A stretch of 64,000 nt of DNA from Arthrobacter_E sp044748305 (GTDB taxonomy: Bacteria; Actinomycetota; Actinomycetes; Actinomycetales; Micrococcaceae). The position numbers and the translations under genes were made by a program. Below the pieces are notes generated by a model, which saw nothing but the letters and a program-made list of their open reading frames with translations, had not been told where the DNA came from and ran no database searches. The stretch covers positions 1 through 64,000 of the forward strand of contig NZ_JBIVFT010000006.1 of assembly GCF_044748305.1 (NCBI RefSeq), in the 5' to 3' direction. Numbering within the stretch: the first letter of the stretch is position 1; each line of letters opens with the position of its first letter. This document shows positions 44,068 to 51,902 of this stretch, piece by piece.

Positions 44068-44841
44068 TCAGTGCGTGTACACCGCCGTCGGGTGGCAACC
44101 GATGGTGTGGACGGTGACGGGGGTGTCGAAGACGCTGCTCAGGACCTCTGCGGTCATGGTCTCCTCGACGGTGCCCTCGTGCACCAGGACGCCGTTGCGC
44201 AGAGCCAGGATGCGGTCCGAGTAGGCGGCCGCGAAGTTCACATCGTGGATCACGAGCACCACCGTCTTGCCCAGTTCGTCTGCCGCCCGGCGCAACTGCT
44301 TCATCATGAGCACGGCGTGCTTCATGTCGAGGTTGTTCAGCGGCTCGTCGAGCAGGATGTAGTCCGTGTCCTGCGCCAGCACCATGGCCACGAAAGCCCG
44401 TTGCCGCTGTCCGCCGGAGAGCTGGTCCAGGAAGCGCCCCTGGAGTTCCGTCAGGTTCAGGAACGTCAGCGCCGCATCCACCGCTTCGACGCATGCAGCG
44501 GTCAGCCGGCCTCGCGAATGCGGGAACCGGCCGAGAGCCACGAGATCCCGGACGGTCAGCCGCGCCGCCAGATGGTTCTCCTGGCGCAGAATCGCCACGG
44601 TCCGGGCCAGCTCGGAGCTCTTGACGCCCTTTCCATCCGCCCGGCGCACCTCCAGCCCACCCACCGACACCGTCCCCGAGTCGGCCTCGGCGAGCCGGCC
44701 CAGAATGGTCAGCAGGGTCGACTTTCCCGCACCATTGGGTCCGATCAGGCTCGTCACACCACCCTGCGGGATGGTCGCGGAGACCGGTCCGAGGACCCTC
44801 GTCTCGCCGTAGTTCTTGGTCACATCAGAAAAAGAGATCAC
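44068..44841 (-). CDS. Iron-siderophore ABC transporter ATP-binding protein
   Basis: 257 residues. Walker A GPNGAGKST at residues 34-42, signature LSGGQRQRAF, Walker B YILLDEPLNNLD and switch His in VLVIHDVNF are intact. Pattern matches FepC/YclP-type siderophore importers. Its ATG overlaps the stop of the upstream permease gene by 4 bp. It is the last importer gene of the operon SBP-permease-permease-ATPase. Confidence 0.94.
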   Translation of the reverse strand: MISFSDVTKNYGETRVLGPVSATIPQGGVTSLIGPNGAGKSTLLTILGRLAEADSGTVSVGGLEVRRADGKGVKSSELARTVAILRQENHLAARLTVRDLVALGRFPHSRGRLTAACVEAVDAALTFLNLTELQGRFLDQLSGGQRQRAFVAMVLAQDTDYILLDEPLNNLDMKHAVLMMKQLRRAADELGKTVVLVIHDVNFAAAYSDRILALRNGVLVHEGTVEETMTAEVLSSVFDTPVTVHTIGCHPTAVYTH

Positions 44842-45851
44842 ACCCGCCCCTTCCGCAGGAGCAGCACCAGGAACACGATGCCGCCCAGGAATTCGATGAT
44901 CACGGTCAGGAAACCCGCCGCGTAGAACACGTGCTGCATGATGAACTGCCCCGCCACCAGCGTGAACAGTCCCAGCAGGAAGGCCATCGGCATCACGAAG
45001 CGGTGTTCGTGACTGCCTGCCACTTGGTAGGCCAAGGTCGCCACGACGAAGCCGAAGAACGTCATGGGCCCCACCAGGGCCGTGGAGAACGCCACCATGA
45101 CGGAGACGAGGACCAGCATGAGCGTGAGTTCACGCCGGTGGTCCACGCCCAGCCCCTGGGCCGTATCCCGGCCGAGCAGCAGCACGTCCAGCCGGTAGCG
45201 CCGCAGCCACAGGATCGCGCCGACCACCGCGCAGACCCCGAAGGCCACCGGGAGGTGCGAGGCGTTGACGTCGCCCATCCGGCCGAACAATTTGGCGGAG
45301 AGCAGATCGTGGTCCGTCGGGTTCAGCATGCGCTGCACGAACACGGCGATCGAATCGAAAGCCAGGCCGAACACCACGCCCACCAGCAGCAGGATGTACA
45401 GGCTGCCGTTCTTTCCGGAGAACAGCCAGCGGTACAGGACGGTCGCGAAGACCACCATGAGCGCCGTCTGTGCCAGGACCTTCCCGATGCCTTCCTGCTG
45501 GGCCACCGCGGCCCCGCCGAAGACGAACACCATGAGCGTCTGGGACAGCGTATAGAGGGAATCCAAGCCCATGATCGACGGTGTCAGGATGCGGTTTCCC
45601 GTGATCGTGTGGAACACCACGGTGCCCACACCCTGCGTGAACGCCGCGATGACCATGGCCGCCAGCATCGACAGCCGCGCATCCAGCGCGAACCAGAACG
45701 AACCGCGGATGAACAGGAAGAGGAAGGCGACGACGGCGAGCAGCACCGCGGCGGCCATCAGCGCCAGGCGGGTGCCCGGACGCAGGGGCGTGCGCCGTCG
45801 TCGTCCGGCGGCGGCGAGGGGAGCCTCGACCGGTGCGAGTGTCGTGCTCAT
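44838..45851 (-). CDS. Iron-siderophore ABC transporter permease (second)
   Basis: 337 residues, about nine membrane helices (FecCD family). Typical segments are TGNRILTPSIMGLDSLYTLSQT, LGRDTAQGLGVDHRRELTLMLVLVSVMVAFSTALVGPMTFFGFVVATLAY. The last contains the ATPase-contact loop. Start ATG 45851, overlapping the upstream permease stop by 4 bp. It pairs with the other permease as a heterodimer. Confidence 0.94.
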   Translation of the reverse strand: MSTTLAPVEAPLAAAGRRRRTPLRPGTRLALMAAAVLLAVVAFLFLFIRGSFWFALDARLSMLAAMVIAAFTQGVGTVVFHTITGNRILTPSIMGLDSLYTLSQTLMVFVFGGAAVAQQEGIGKVLAQTALMVVFATVLYRWLFSGKNGSLYILLLVGVVFGLAFDSIAVFVQRMLNPTDHDLLSAKLFGRMGDVNASHLPVAFGVCAVVGAILWLRRYRLDVLLLGRDTAQGLGVDHRRELTLMLVLVSVMVAFSTALVGPMTFFGFVVATLAYQVAGSHEHRFVMPMAFLLGLFTLVAGQFIMQHVFYAAGFLTVIIEFLGGIVFLVLLLRKGRV

Positions 45852-46837
45852 GCGCGCTCCCGTTCCAGAGCCGGGGCCGCCGCCGAGCGCTGGCTGCGCA
45901 GCAGCAGGATGATGAAGACGACGGCGCCGAGCGCCCCGAGGACCACGGAGGCGGGAATCTCCATCGGGGCGACGACGACTCGGCCGATGAGATCGCAGGC
46001 GAGCAGGAGCGCGACGCCGGCGGCCACCACCCACGGAAGATTCCGGCGGAGGTCATCGCCGAGGATCATCGAGACCATGTTCGGCACGATCAGGCCGAGG
46101 AACGGGATGAAGCCGACCACGACGCTCGTCACCCCGGTGGCCAGCGCCACCATGATGACGCCGAGGAACACGACACGGCGGTAGTTGAGGCCGAGACCCG
46201 TGGCCATGTCCTGGCCGAGCCCGGTGACGGTGAACCGGTCCGCCACCAGGAACGCCGCCACGGCGATGCCGGCCACGATCCAGAGTGGTTCGTAGAAGCC
46301 CTGCACGATGCCGCTGAAACCACCCGAACGCCAGGAAGTCAGGGCCTGCATGAGATTGAAGGTCCCGGCCAGGTACGTGGTGGCAGCGCCGACCACGGCC
46401 CCGAGCATGATCCCCACCAGGGGGACCACCACGGAGGAACGCAGCCGGATGCGGTCCAGGATGGCCAGGAAGAGCCAGGTCCCCAGGAAGGCGAGGCCCG
46501 TGGCGACCGCCATCTTGACCAGGGGAGTGGCCTCCGGGGCGATCAGCAGCACCACGAGCATGCCGAGCCCGGCCCACTGACTGGTGCCTGCGGTGCTCGG
46601 CTCGACGAACTTGTTCTGGGTGACCATCTGCATGATCACGCCGGAGATGCTCATGGCGGCCGCGGCGAAGACCAAGGCCAGGGTGCGCGGCACCCGGGAC
46701 AGCCAGAACATCTCCTGCGCGGCGGGGTCGCTGAAGAGCTTCGGGAGGGAGATGTCATAGCCGCCCACCAGAAGCGAAACGAACAGCAGGATGGCGACGG
46801 CGGCCGCCGTCGCCATCCTGAAGAGGCGTGAAGTCAC
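45848..46837 (-). CDS. Iron-siderophore ABC transporter permease (first)
   Basis: 329 residues, FecCD family: SRVPRTLALVFAAAAMSISGVIMQMVTQNKFVEPSTAGTSQWAGLG, and DMATGLGLNYRRVVFLGVIMVALATGVTSVVVGFIPFLGLIVPNMV. Start is the GTG at 46837, 12 bp after the binding-protein stop, with a weak ribosome binding site. It forms the membrane channel with the second permease. Confidence 0.94.
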   Translation of the reverse strand: MTSRLFRMATAAAVAILLFVSLLVGGYDISLPKLFSDPAAQEMFWLSRVPRTLALVFAAAAMSISGVIMQMVTQNKFVEPSTAGTSQWAGLGMLVVLLIAPEATPLVKMAVATGLAFLGTWLFLAILDRIRLRSSVVVPLVGIMLGAVVGAATTYLAGTFNLMQALTSWRSGGFSGIVQGFYEPLWIVAGIAVAAFLVADRFTVTGLGQDMATGLGLNYRRVVFLGVIMVALATGVTSVVVGFIPFLGLIVPNMVSMILGDDLRRNLPWVVAAGVALLLACDLIGRVVVAPMEIPASVVLGALGAVVFIILLLRSQRSAAAPALERERA

Positions 46838-46849
46838 TGCGTTACGCGA

Positions 46850-47839
46850 TTACTTGGCGGCGCCGTTGAACGCCGTGGCGATGCCCTTGAAGACGTCGGT
46901 GTACGCCTGGATGCCCTCGGTCAGGTAGAAGTCGGCGGGCAGGTAGACGATCTGGTTCTTGGCGAAGAACGGGGTGTCCTTCCAGACGCTGCCGAGGCCT
47001 TCGATGACCGACTTCGCAGGCTTGAAGTCCTTGCCTGCCTCGGTGACGGCGGCATCGCGGTCCATCACGATCATCCACTCGGGCTTGGCAGCGGCGACGG
47101 TCTCGGGGGAGAGACCGGAGTTGTTGTGCACGGAGTCGGACTTGAGCTTGCCGTCGTCCTTGGAGAAGACGTCCTTGAGGTTCACACCCTCCATCACGCG
47201 GCCGATCCGGCCCGCACCGTTGTCGATCTTGCCACCGGAGGAGTTGGCGAGGAAGACGGTCTGGCCGTTGGTGGCCTTCTTGGAGTCGGCGACGGCGGCG
47301 TCGAGATCCGCGACGATCTTCTTCGCCTCCTCCTTCTTGTCCAGGATGTCGCCCAGGGTGAGGGTCTGTTTCTTCAGGCCGTCCAGGTAGGAGGCGCCTT
47401 CCTTGTCGGAGGGTGCGATGTCGACCACGGGCGCGATCTTGCTGAGCTTCTCCGTGTGGCTCGAGAAGCGGTAGCCGCCGATGATCAGATCCGGCTGCGC
47501 CTCGCTGATGTTCTCGAACTTGGGCTCGCGGTGGCTGCCGGCGTCCTTGATGGCGTCGTTGGAGGCCCAGTCCTGGTAGCCGTCCTTCGGAAGGAGGGTC
47601 TTGGGAACGGCGACCGGCTCGACACCCAAGGCCTTGATCGTGGCCATGGAGGTGTTGTCGAGGGCGGCGATGCGGGCCGGTTTGGTCTTGACGTCCATGG
47701 ACCCGGTGTTCGTCTGGATGGTGATGGTGGCGTTGCCGGCGTCGGCGGCCTTGGTGTCGCCGGCGTTGCCGCAGGCGGAAAGTCCGATAAGTGCTGCGAC
47801 CAGGGCCGTTCCCGTGGCGAGGGTCTTGAAGCGTGACAA
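46850..47839 (-). CDS. Siderophore-binding lipoprotein (YclQ/CeuE/FatB-like)
   Basis: 329 residues. I chose the TTG at 47839 because GGAGG lies six bases upstream and it gives a proper signal peptide ending in lipobox LSAC with C23. The mature protein is a TroA-type siderophore-binding fold: TITIQTNTGSMDVKTKPARIAALDNTSMATIKALG, QPDLIIGGYRFSS, DRDAAVTEAG. The YclQ/FatB resemblance suggests a catecholate or mixed siderophore, but the ligand is not proven. The gene lies behind a DtxR-type iron box and heads the importer operon. Confidence 0.93.
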   Translation of the reverse strand: MSRFKTLATGTALVAALIGLSACGNAGDTKAADAGNATITIQTNTGSMDVKTKPARIAALDNTSMATIKALGVEPVAVPKTLLPKDGYQDWASNDAIKDAGSHREPKFENISEAQPDLIIGGYRFSSHTEKLSKIAPVVDIAPSDKEGASYLDGLKKQTLTLGDILDKKEEAKKIVADLDAAVADSKKATNGQTVFLANSSGGKIDNGAGRIGRVMEGVNLKDVFSKDDGKLKSDSVHNNSGLSPETVAAAKPEWMIVMDRDAAVTEAGKDFKPAKSVIEGLGSVWKDTPFFAKNQIVYLPADFYLTEGIQAYTDVFKGIATAFNGAAK

Positions 47840-47913
47840 AGCTGTCCTCCAACGATGCGAATGATTAGGCAACAAAATTGTTCCTTTATTTGCCAAAAAC
47901 ACACGCTATAGGA

Positions 47914-47928
47914 AGGTAAGGCTTACCT
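47914..47928. promoter_or_regulatory. DtxR/IdeR-type iron box
   Basis: AGGTAAG-G-CTTACCT is a perfect palindrome matching the DtxR-family consensus (TTAGGTTAGSCTAACCTWA) in most positions. It lies about 75 bp upstream of the TTG start of the siderophore-binding protein. Iron-loaded DtxR/IdeR would bind it and repress the importer operon. Confidence 0.85.
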
Positions 47929-47966
47929 CAACTTAAGTGACGGGGGTCATGGGTGCTGGGAGCGGT

Positions 47967-48095
47967 CGAATTCGCTACTTCCAGCCGGGGGTTCCCGCCG
48001 AGTCCGCTACCCAGGGCGCAATTCCACGCGAACTCGCTATGTGGTTGCGAATTCGCTCATTGTTTGAGCGGTTTGGCATGGAACTAGCGAGGTCG
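47967..48095. repeat. Cluster of five 11-nt repeats (CGANYYCGCTM)
   Basis: Copies are CGAATTCGCTA (47967-47977), CGAGTCCGCTA (47999-48009), CGAACTCGCTA (48029-48039) and CGAATTCGCTC (48048-48058). An inverted copy, CGACCTCGCTA on the minus strand, is at 48085-48095. Spacing of the first four starts is 32, 30 and 19 nt. Most copies are near-palindromes (GCGAATTCGC). No gene overlaps them. Confidence 0.6.
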
Positions 48096-48134
48096 GTGGG
48101 TGGAACCGGTGGGTCAGGCCGTCCCCGTCGAGTA

Positions 48135-48179
48135 GGCACTAAATCGCAGTCGCGGTGCGGAACACTGTGATTTAGTGCC
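48135..48179 (-). terminator. Hairpin terminator after panD
   Basis: Arms 48135-48150 and 48164-48179 pair over 16 bp with one G-U-type mismatch around a 13-nt loop. It lies 25 bp after the panD stop (48205) on the minus strand. No T-run is present. Confidence 0.6.
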
Positions 48180-48204
48180 CAGTCGCGAGGGCGAGCGGAG
48201 CGCT

Positions 48205-48615
48205 TCAGAGTGCGTGCGGGGGGCGGACGGAACCTGCCGTCACGGCCTCGGCCGGGTCGGAGCCCAGCTGGATGATGCGGTTCATGCCGTCGACGTGCAC
48301 CACGCTCGGCACGAACTCGCGTGCCTCCTCGGTGGTCATCTGGCCGTAGCTCATGAGGATCACGGTGTCGCCCACGTGCACCAGGTGCGCGGCCGCTCCG
48401 TTGATACCGATCACTCCGGAGCCGCGCTCGCCGGCGATCGTGTAGGTCTCCAGACGGGAACCGTTCGTCACATCCACGATCGAGACCAATTCGCCGGGCA
48501 GGATGTCAGAGGCCTCGAGGAGGTCGAGGTCGACCGTCACCGATCCCACGTAGTGGAGATCGGCGTGTGTCACCGTGGCCCGGTGGATCTTGGACTTGAA
48601 CATCGTGCGCAACAT
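48205..48615 (-). CDS. panD: Aspartate 1-decarboxylase (pyruvoyl-dependent)
   Basis: 136 residues, the usual size. The precursor cleaves itself between G24 and S25 (HYVGSVTVD) to create the pyruvoyl cofactor. ATVTHADLHYVGS, ETYTIAGERGSGVIGINGAAAH and VILMSYGQMTTEEA are conserved. It makes beta-alanine from aspartate for pantothenate and coenzyme A. panB and panC are not in the window, so panD stands apart from the rest of the pathway here. Confidence 0.97.
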   Translation of the reverse strand: MLRTMFKSKIHRATVTHADLHYVGSVTVDLDLLEASDILPGELVSIVDVTNGSRLETYTIAGERGSGVIGINGAAAHLVHVGDTVILMSYGQMTTEEAREFVPSVVHVDGMNRIIQLGSDPAEAVTAGSVRPPHAL

Positions 48616-48664
48616 AGCGCCTCAAGTCTACGCCGGACTCGCGGACGCGGCGCCGGGCGCGGAG

Positions 48665-49405
48665 TCAGCCCAGCACGCCCCGTAACCATTCGGCGTCGCG
48701 GACCAGAGCCTCGGAGGCGTCGTCCGGCACGAACTCGAACATCACATCGACCGGCACCCCGGAACCGCCCAGTATGTCCATCGCCCCGCGCCACAGTCCC
48801 TCCCGTGCGGCGAGCGGAAGCCGGGTATCGAACGGCCACCAGGAGAAGCAGTGCGCGCCGCGCAGCCACGGCAGGAGCGCCCGCAGATGCCGCAGCGCGT
48901 CGTCGTCGGGCTGATCCACATTCGGCTGCCAGTACACCCCGAGATTCTCCCGCCCCACCTCTTCCAGCAGCGCGTGCGTTCCGTCGAGGGTGTCGGTGAG
49001 GGTGTTGCGGTGATACTCCAGGGCGACGACGACGCCGGCCTCCGCCGCCGCATCGGCGGCGTTCCGCAGCTGCCGGACCACTGTGTTGCGGTGGGCGGTA
49101 TCGGACTCGGCGCTGCCGCGGCTGCCCGCCCAGACCCGCACCCGCGGAGCGCCGAGCGCCACCGCGGTCTCCAGGGTTTCAGTGAAATCCTCGCCTTCAG
49201 CCCGGAAATAGGAGCCCAGGGAGAAAACACGCCTCCCCGCCTCGGCCGTGGCCGACCGGACGGAACGCGCCGTCGCCGGGTCCGGGCAGTGCACGTCCGC
49301 ACCCCATTCGACCCCGTCCAGCCCTGCATGTCCGACGGCGGCCAGCACCGCGGGCACGTCGAGCCGCCGGAAGGTCACGGAGCAGAGGCCCAGGGAGATG
49401 TTCAT
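48665..49405 (-). CDS. Sugar phosphate isomerase/epimerase-like TIM barrel protein
   Basis: 246 residues. LGLCSVTFRRLDVPAVLAAVGHAGLDGVEWGADVH, VFSLGSYFRAEGEDF, VVVALEYHRNTLTDTLDGTHALLEEV and GVYWQPNVDQPDDDAL follow the xylose-isomerase-like TIM barrel (AP_endonuc_2) pattern, with metal-binding Glu and His. Substrate unknown. Start ATG 49405. It lies 83 bp downstream of the aldehyde dehydrogenase on the same strand and 49 bp upstream of panD. Confidence 0.85.
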   Translation of the reverse strand: MNISLGLCSVTFRRLDVPAVLAAVGHAGLDGVEWGADVHCPDPATARSVRSATAEAGRRVFSLGSYFRAEGEDFTETLETAVALGAPRVRVWAGSRGSAESDTAHRNTVVRQLRNAADAAAEAGVVVALEYHRNTLTDTLDGTHALLEEVGRENLGVYWQPNVDQPDDDALRHLRALLPWLRGAHCFSWWPFDTRLPLAAREGLWRGAMDILGGSGVPVDVMFEFVPDDASEALVRDAEWLRGVLG

Positions 49406-49488
49406 GCGCCCAGCCTAGGGATGCGGAGGGTGACGCCGTGGCAAGCGATCACACGTGCACACGGCGCCGCCCGGTCCCCGAAAGAGGC

Positions 49489-50967
49489 TCAGCGCAGCGC
49501 GAAGATCGTGCGGTGCCAGTCCTTCTCGACCACGCCGCCGAGCTCGAACATGACGTGTTTGACCTGCGTGTACTCCTCGAAGGAGTAGGCGGACATGTCT
49601 TTGCCGAAGCCGGACTGCTTGAAGCCGCCGTGCGGCATCTCGGAGATGATCGGGATGTGGTCGTTGACCCAGACACAACCGGCCTTGATCTCTCTCGTCG
49701 CGCGCAGAGCCCGGGTCAGGCTGCGCGTCCAGGCGGAGGCGGCGAGCCCGTACACGGTGTCATTGGCGAGGGCGATGGCCTCCTCGTCGGAGTCGAAGGG
49801 CAACACCGTCAGCACGGGTCCGAACACCTCGTTCTTCACGATCTCCGAGTCCGGTGCAGCGTCGACCACCACGGTCGGGCGATAGAACGCCCCCTTGGCG
49901 AGTGCGCCCTCCGTGGGGGCAAGACCTCCGGCGGTGATGCGAGCATATCCGCGTGCCCGCTCGACCATGCCGGACACGTGATCGCGGTGTTTGAAGGACG
50001 ACAGCGCACCGATGTCCGCGCTCTCGTCCTCCGGCACGCCCAGCACGATCGCATCGAAGCGGGCGGAGACCTTTGCGACGAACTCCTCGTACAGGCTCCG
50101 ATGCACGATCGCGCGGGTGGCCGCCGTGCAGTCCTGGCCCGAGTTGATCAGCGCTCCCGCGACCGCGCCGTGCACGGCGGCGTCCACATCGGCGTCGTCG
50201 AACACCACGAAAGGCGCCTTGCCGCCCAGCTCCAGGTGCACGCGCTTGGCGTTGACCGCCGCGGCTTCGAGCACCGTGCGCCCCACTCCGGTGGACCCGG
50301 TGAAGGAGACCATGTCGACGCCGGGATGCTGCATGAGCGCCGCGCCGACGGTGGGTCCGCGGCCCACCACCACGTTCACGACGCCGTCTGGCAGCCCCGC
50401 CTCGCTGAGCGCCTGGGCGAAGAGAATCGAGGTCAGCGGTGTGATCTCGGCAGGCTTGAGCACCACGGTGTTGCCCGCGGCGATGGCGGGGAGGATTTTC
50501 CAGGCCGCCATCTGGAGCGGGTAGTTCCACGGCGCGATGGAACCCACGACGCCGATCGCCTCACGGCGGATCGCGGAGCTGTGCTCGCCGGAGTACTCGG
50601 CCATGGCCTTGCCCTCCAGATTGCGTGCCGCGCCCGCGAAGAAGTCCACATTGTCGATGGTGCCGGGGACGTCGAACTCCCGGCACAGCCGCAGGGGTTT
50701 GCCGGTCTGGGAGCTCTCCGCCTGGGCGAATTCCTCGGCCCGGGACTCCAGGATCCGGGCGAAGCGTTGGAGGATGGCGGACCGGGCCCCGGGGGTGGTG
50801 GTGGACCAGCCAGGGAAGGCGGCGCGGGCGGCTGCGACCGCTGCTTCGAGGTCCTCCAGCCCGGCGAGCTCCACGGTGGCCGTGACCTGGCCGGTGGCGG
50901 GGTTGATGACGTCGGCGGTCTCGCCGGAGGAGCCGGCGCGGAGTGCGCCGTCGATGAACTGGTGCAT
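49489..50967 (-). CDS. Aldehyde dehydrogenase, gamma-aminobutyraldehyde dehydrogenase-like
   Basis: 492 residues. E246 in LELGGKAP and catalytic C280 in GQDCTAAT are intact, as are VGSIAPWNYPLQMAAWKILPA and MSAYSFEEYTQVKHV. The overall pattern fits PatD/PuuC-like enzymes that oxidise gamma-aminobutyraldehyde or related amino-aldehydes with NAD. The ATG at 50967 starts MHQFIDGAL. It lies downstream of a TetR gene on the same strand and faces an operon with an amine-oxidase-like flavoprotein. Together they suggest amine or polyamine breakdown. Confidence 0.9.
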   Translation of the reverse strand: MHQFIDGALRAGSSGETADVINPATGQVTATVELAGLEDLEAAVAAARAAFPGWSTTTPGARSAILQRFARILESRAEEFAQAESSQTGKPLRLCREFDVPGTIDNVDFFAGAARNLEGKAMAEYSGEHSSAIRREAIGVVGSIAPWNYPLQMAAWKILPAIAAGNTVVLKPAEITPLTSILFAQALSEAGLPDGVVNVVVGRGPTVGAALMQHPGVDMVSFTGSTGVGRTVLEAAAVNAKRVHLELGGKAPFVVFDDADVDAAVHGAVAGALINSGQDCTAATRAIVHRSLYEEFVAKVSARFDAIVLGVPEDESADIGALSSFKHRDHVSGMVERARGYARITAGGLAPTEGALAKGAFYRPTVVVDAAPDSEIVKNEVFGPVLTVLPFDSDEEAIALANDTVYGLAASAWTRSLTRALRATREIKAGCVWVNDHIPIISEMPHGGFKQSGFGKDMSAYSFEEYTQVKHVMFELGGVVEKDWHRTIFALR

Positions 50968-50985
50968 GGAAGAGCCTTTCTGGCG

Positions 50986-51044
50986 TTGAGTGCTCACATG
51001 TGGTGGGTCAGGAAGCCCGAAACCCGCCACCACTGAGCACTCAA
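50986..51044 (-). terminator. Hairpin between the TetR gene and the aldehyde dehydrogenase
   Basis: TTGAGTGCTCA (50986-50996) pairs with TGAGCACTCAA (51034-51044), and an inner GTGGTGG/CCACCAC pairing extends the stem. One arm covers the TetR stop codon. It may be a terminator that keeps the TetR and aldehyde dehydrogenase genes separate, or an attenuator. Confidence 0.55.
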
Positions 51045-51724
51045 GAGGCGGAGGGGGCGCTTTCGCGTTCGGCGCTGTCCAGGATGGCCGAGAGCCCGGC
51101 CTGGAAGGTGCTCAGTGAATCCAGTCGGGCCAGGCCCGTGTGGTGTTTCTCCAGCAAGGGGTGTCCGCCCAGCCGGGTGAAGACCCTGGGGTTCAGCCAG
51201 GGATCGTGGCCGGCCGAGTCCGGCAGCCGCTGGATCTCCAGAGCGATGCCTGCGCCGAGTGCCAGGGTGTAGCCCTCCAGCGCCGCGTAGTAGTGGACCA
51301 CGCGTTCTTCGGGCAGGCCTGCGTCGGTGAGGCATCCCAGGACGAATTCGATGGCTTGCAGTTCTCCGGGACCGTAGGTGTCCGTGGCGAAGGCCTCGCT
51401 GCCGAGGGAGGGGTGTTGCATGAAGACCCTCAGGAGCTCGTCCAGGTACGCTTCGAGCCGGGAGCGCCATCCGTGATGCGCCCCGGCGTCCAGGGTGCGT
51501 TTCACGGAGAGTGCGAACAGGCGGTCGAGTGCGGCCCGGATGATCGCGTCCCGGTTGCGGAAGTGGCGGTAGACGGCGGTGGCGTCCACTCCGAGTTCCT
51601 CGCCGAGACGGCGGAAGGTGAGGCGTTCGTTGGGTTCCTGGCGTGCGATCCGGAGCACTGCATCGATGATGGTGTCCGCGTCCAGGCGTGCGCGGCGTTC
51701 AGACTGCTGCGCGGCCCGCGCCAT
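51041..51724 (-). CDS. TetR family transcriptional regulator of the amine/amide cluster
   Basis: 227 residues. N-terminal HTH DADTIIDAVLRIARQEPNERLTFRRLGEELGVDATAVYRHFRNRDAI. The C-terminal domain fits TetR_C (VVHYYAALEGYTLALGAGIALE). It is divergent from the amidohydrolase-transporter operon (start 51903), and the 178-bp gap contains a GTCAAC-ACC-GTTGAC palindrome over the -35 region. It probably represses that operon until its substrate is present; this is inference. Confidence 0.92.
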   Translation of the reverse strand: MARAAQQSERRARLDADTIIDAVLRIARQEPNERLTFRRLGEELGVDATAVYRHFRNRDAIIRAALDRLFALSVKRTLDAGAHHGWRSRLEAYLDELLRVFMQHPSLGSEAFATDTYGPGELQAIEFVLGCLTDAGLPEERVVHYYAALEGYTLALGAGIALEIQRLPDSAGHDPWLNPRVFTRLGGHPLLEKHHTGLARLDSLSTFQAGLSAILDSAERESAPSAS

Positions 51725-51823
51725 CTATCCACCCCGCTTCCGTCTGCTTGCTTTCTGGACCCTCACGCTACACGATGCCCAAGGTGGGGCAAAGAGTCTG
51801 TCAGGGCGAATGTCATTAACAAT

Positions 51824-51861
51824 GTCAACACCGTTGACTTAACTGTGACCCGCGTCATAGT
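51824..51861 (+). promoter_or_regulatory. Operator and promoter of the amidohydrolase-transporter operon
   Basis: The palindrome GTCAAC-ACC-GTTGAC (51824-51838) overlaps a -35 TTGACT (51834-51839). CATAGT (51856-51861) is a fair -10 with a 16-nt spacer. Binding of the adjacent TetR protein at this palindrome would block transcription of the operon starting at 51903. On the minus strand the same palindrome provides a TTGACA that could serve the regulator's own promoter. Confidence 0.6.
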
Positions 51862-51902
51862 GTCGTGTCCAATCCAGCCCCACAGACAGATTTGAGGAGC
51901 TC

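Larger units (their letters stand above)
47840..48204. other. 365-nt non-coding region between the siderophore operon and panD
   Basis: No convincing gene. It holds the promoter and iron box of the siderophore operon (47840-47940), then five copies of an 11-nt word (47967-48095), then a hairpin near the end of panD (48135-48179). The first ~100 nt are notably AT-rich. Confidence 0.6.

Noticed and set aside
47967..48095. Short-repeat cluster as CRISPR array
   Set aside because: Repeats are 11 nt, irregularly spaced, imperfect and include an inverted copy. No cas genes are present.
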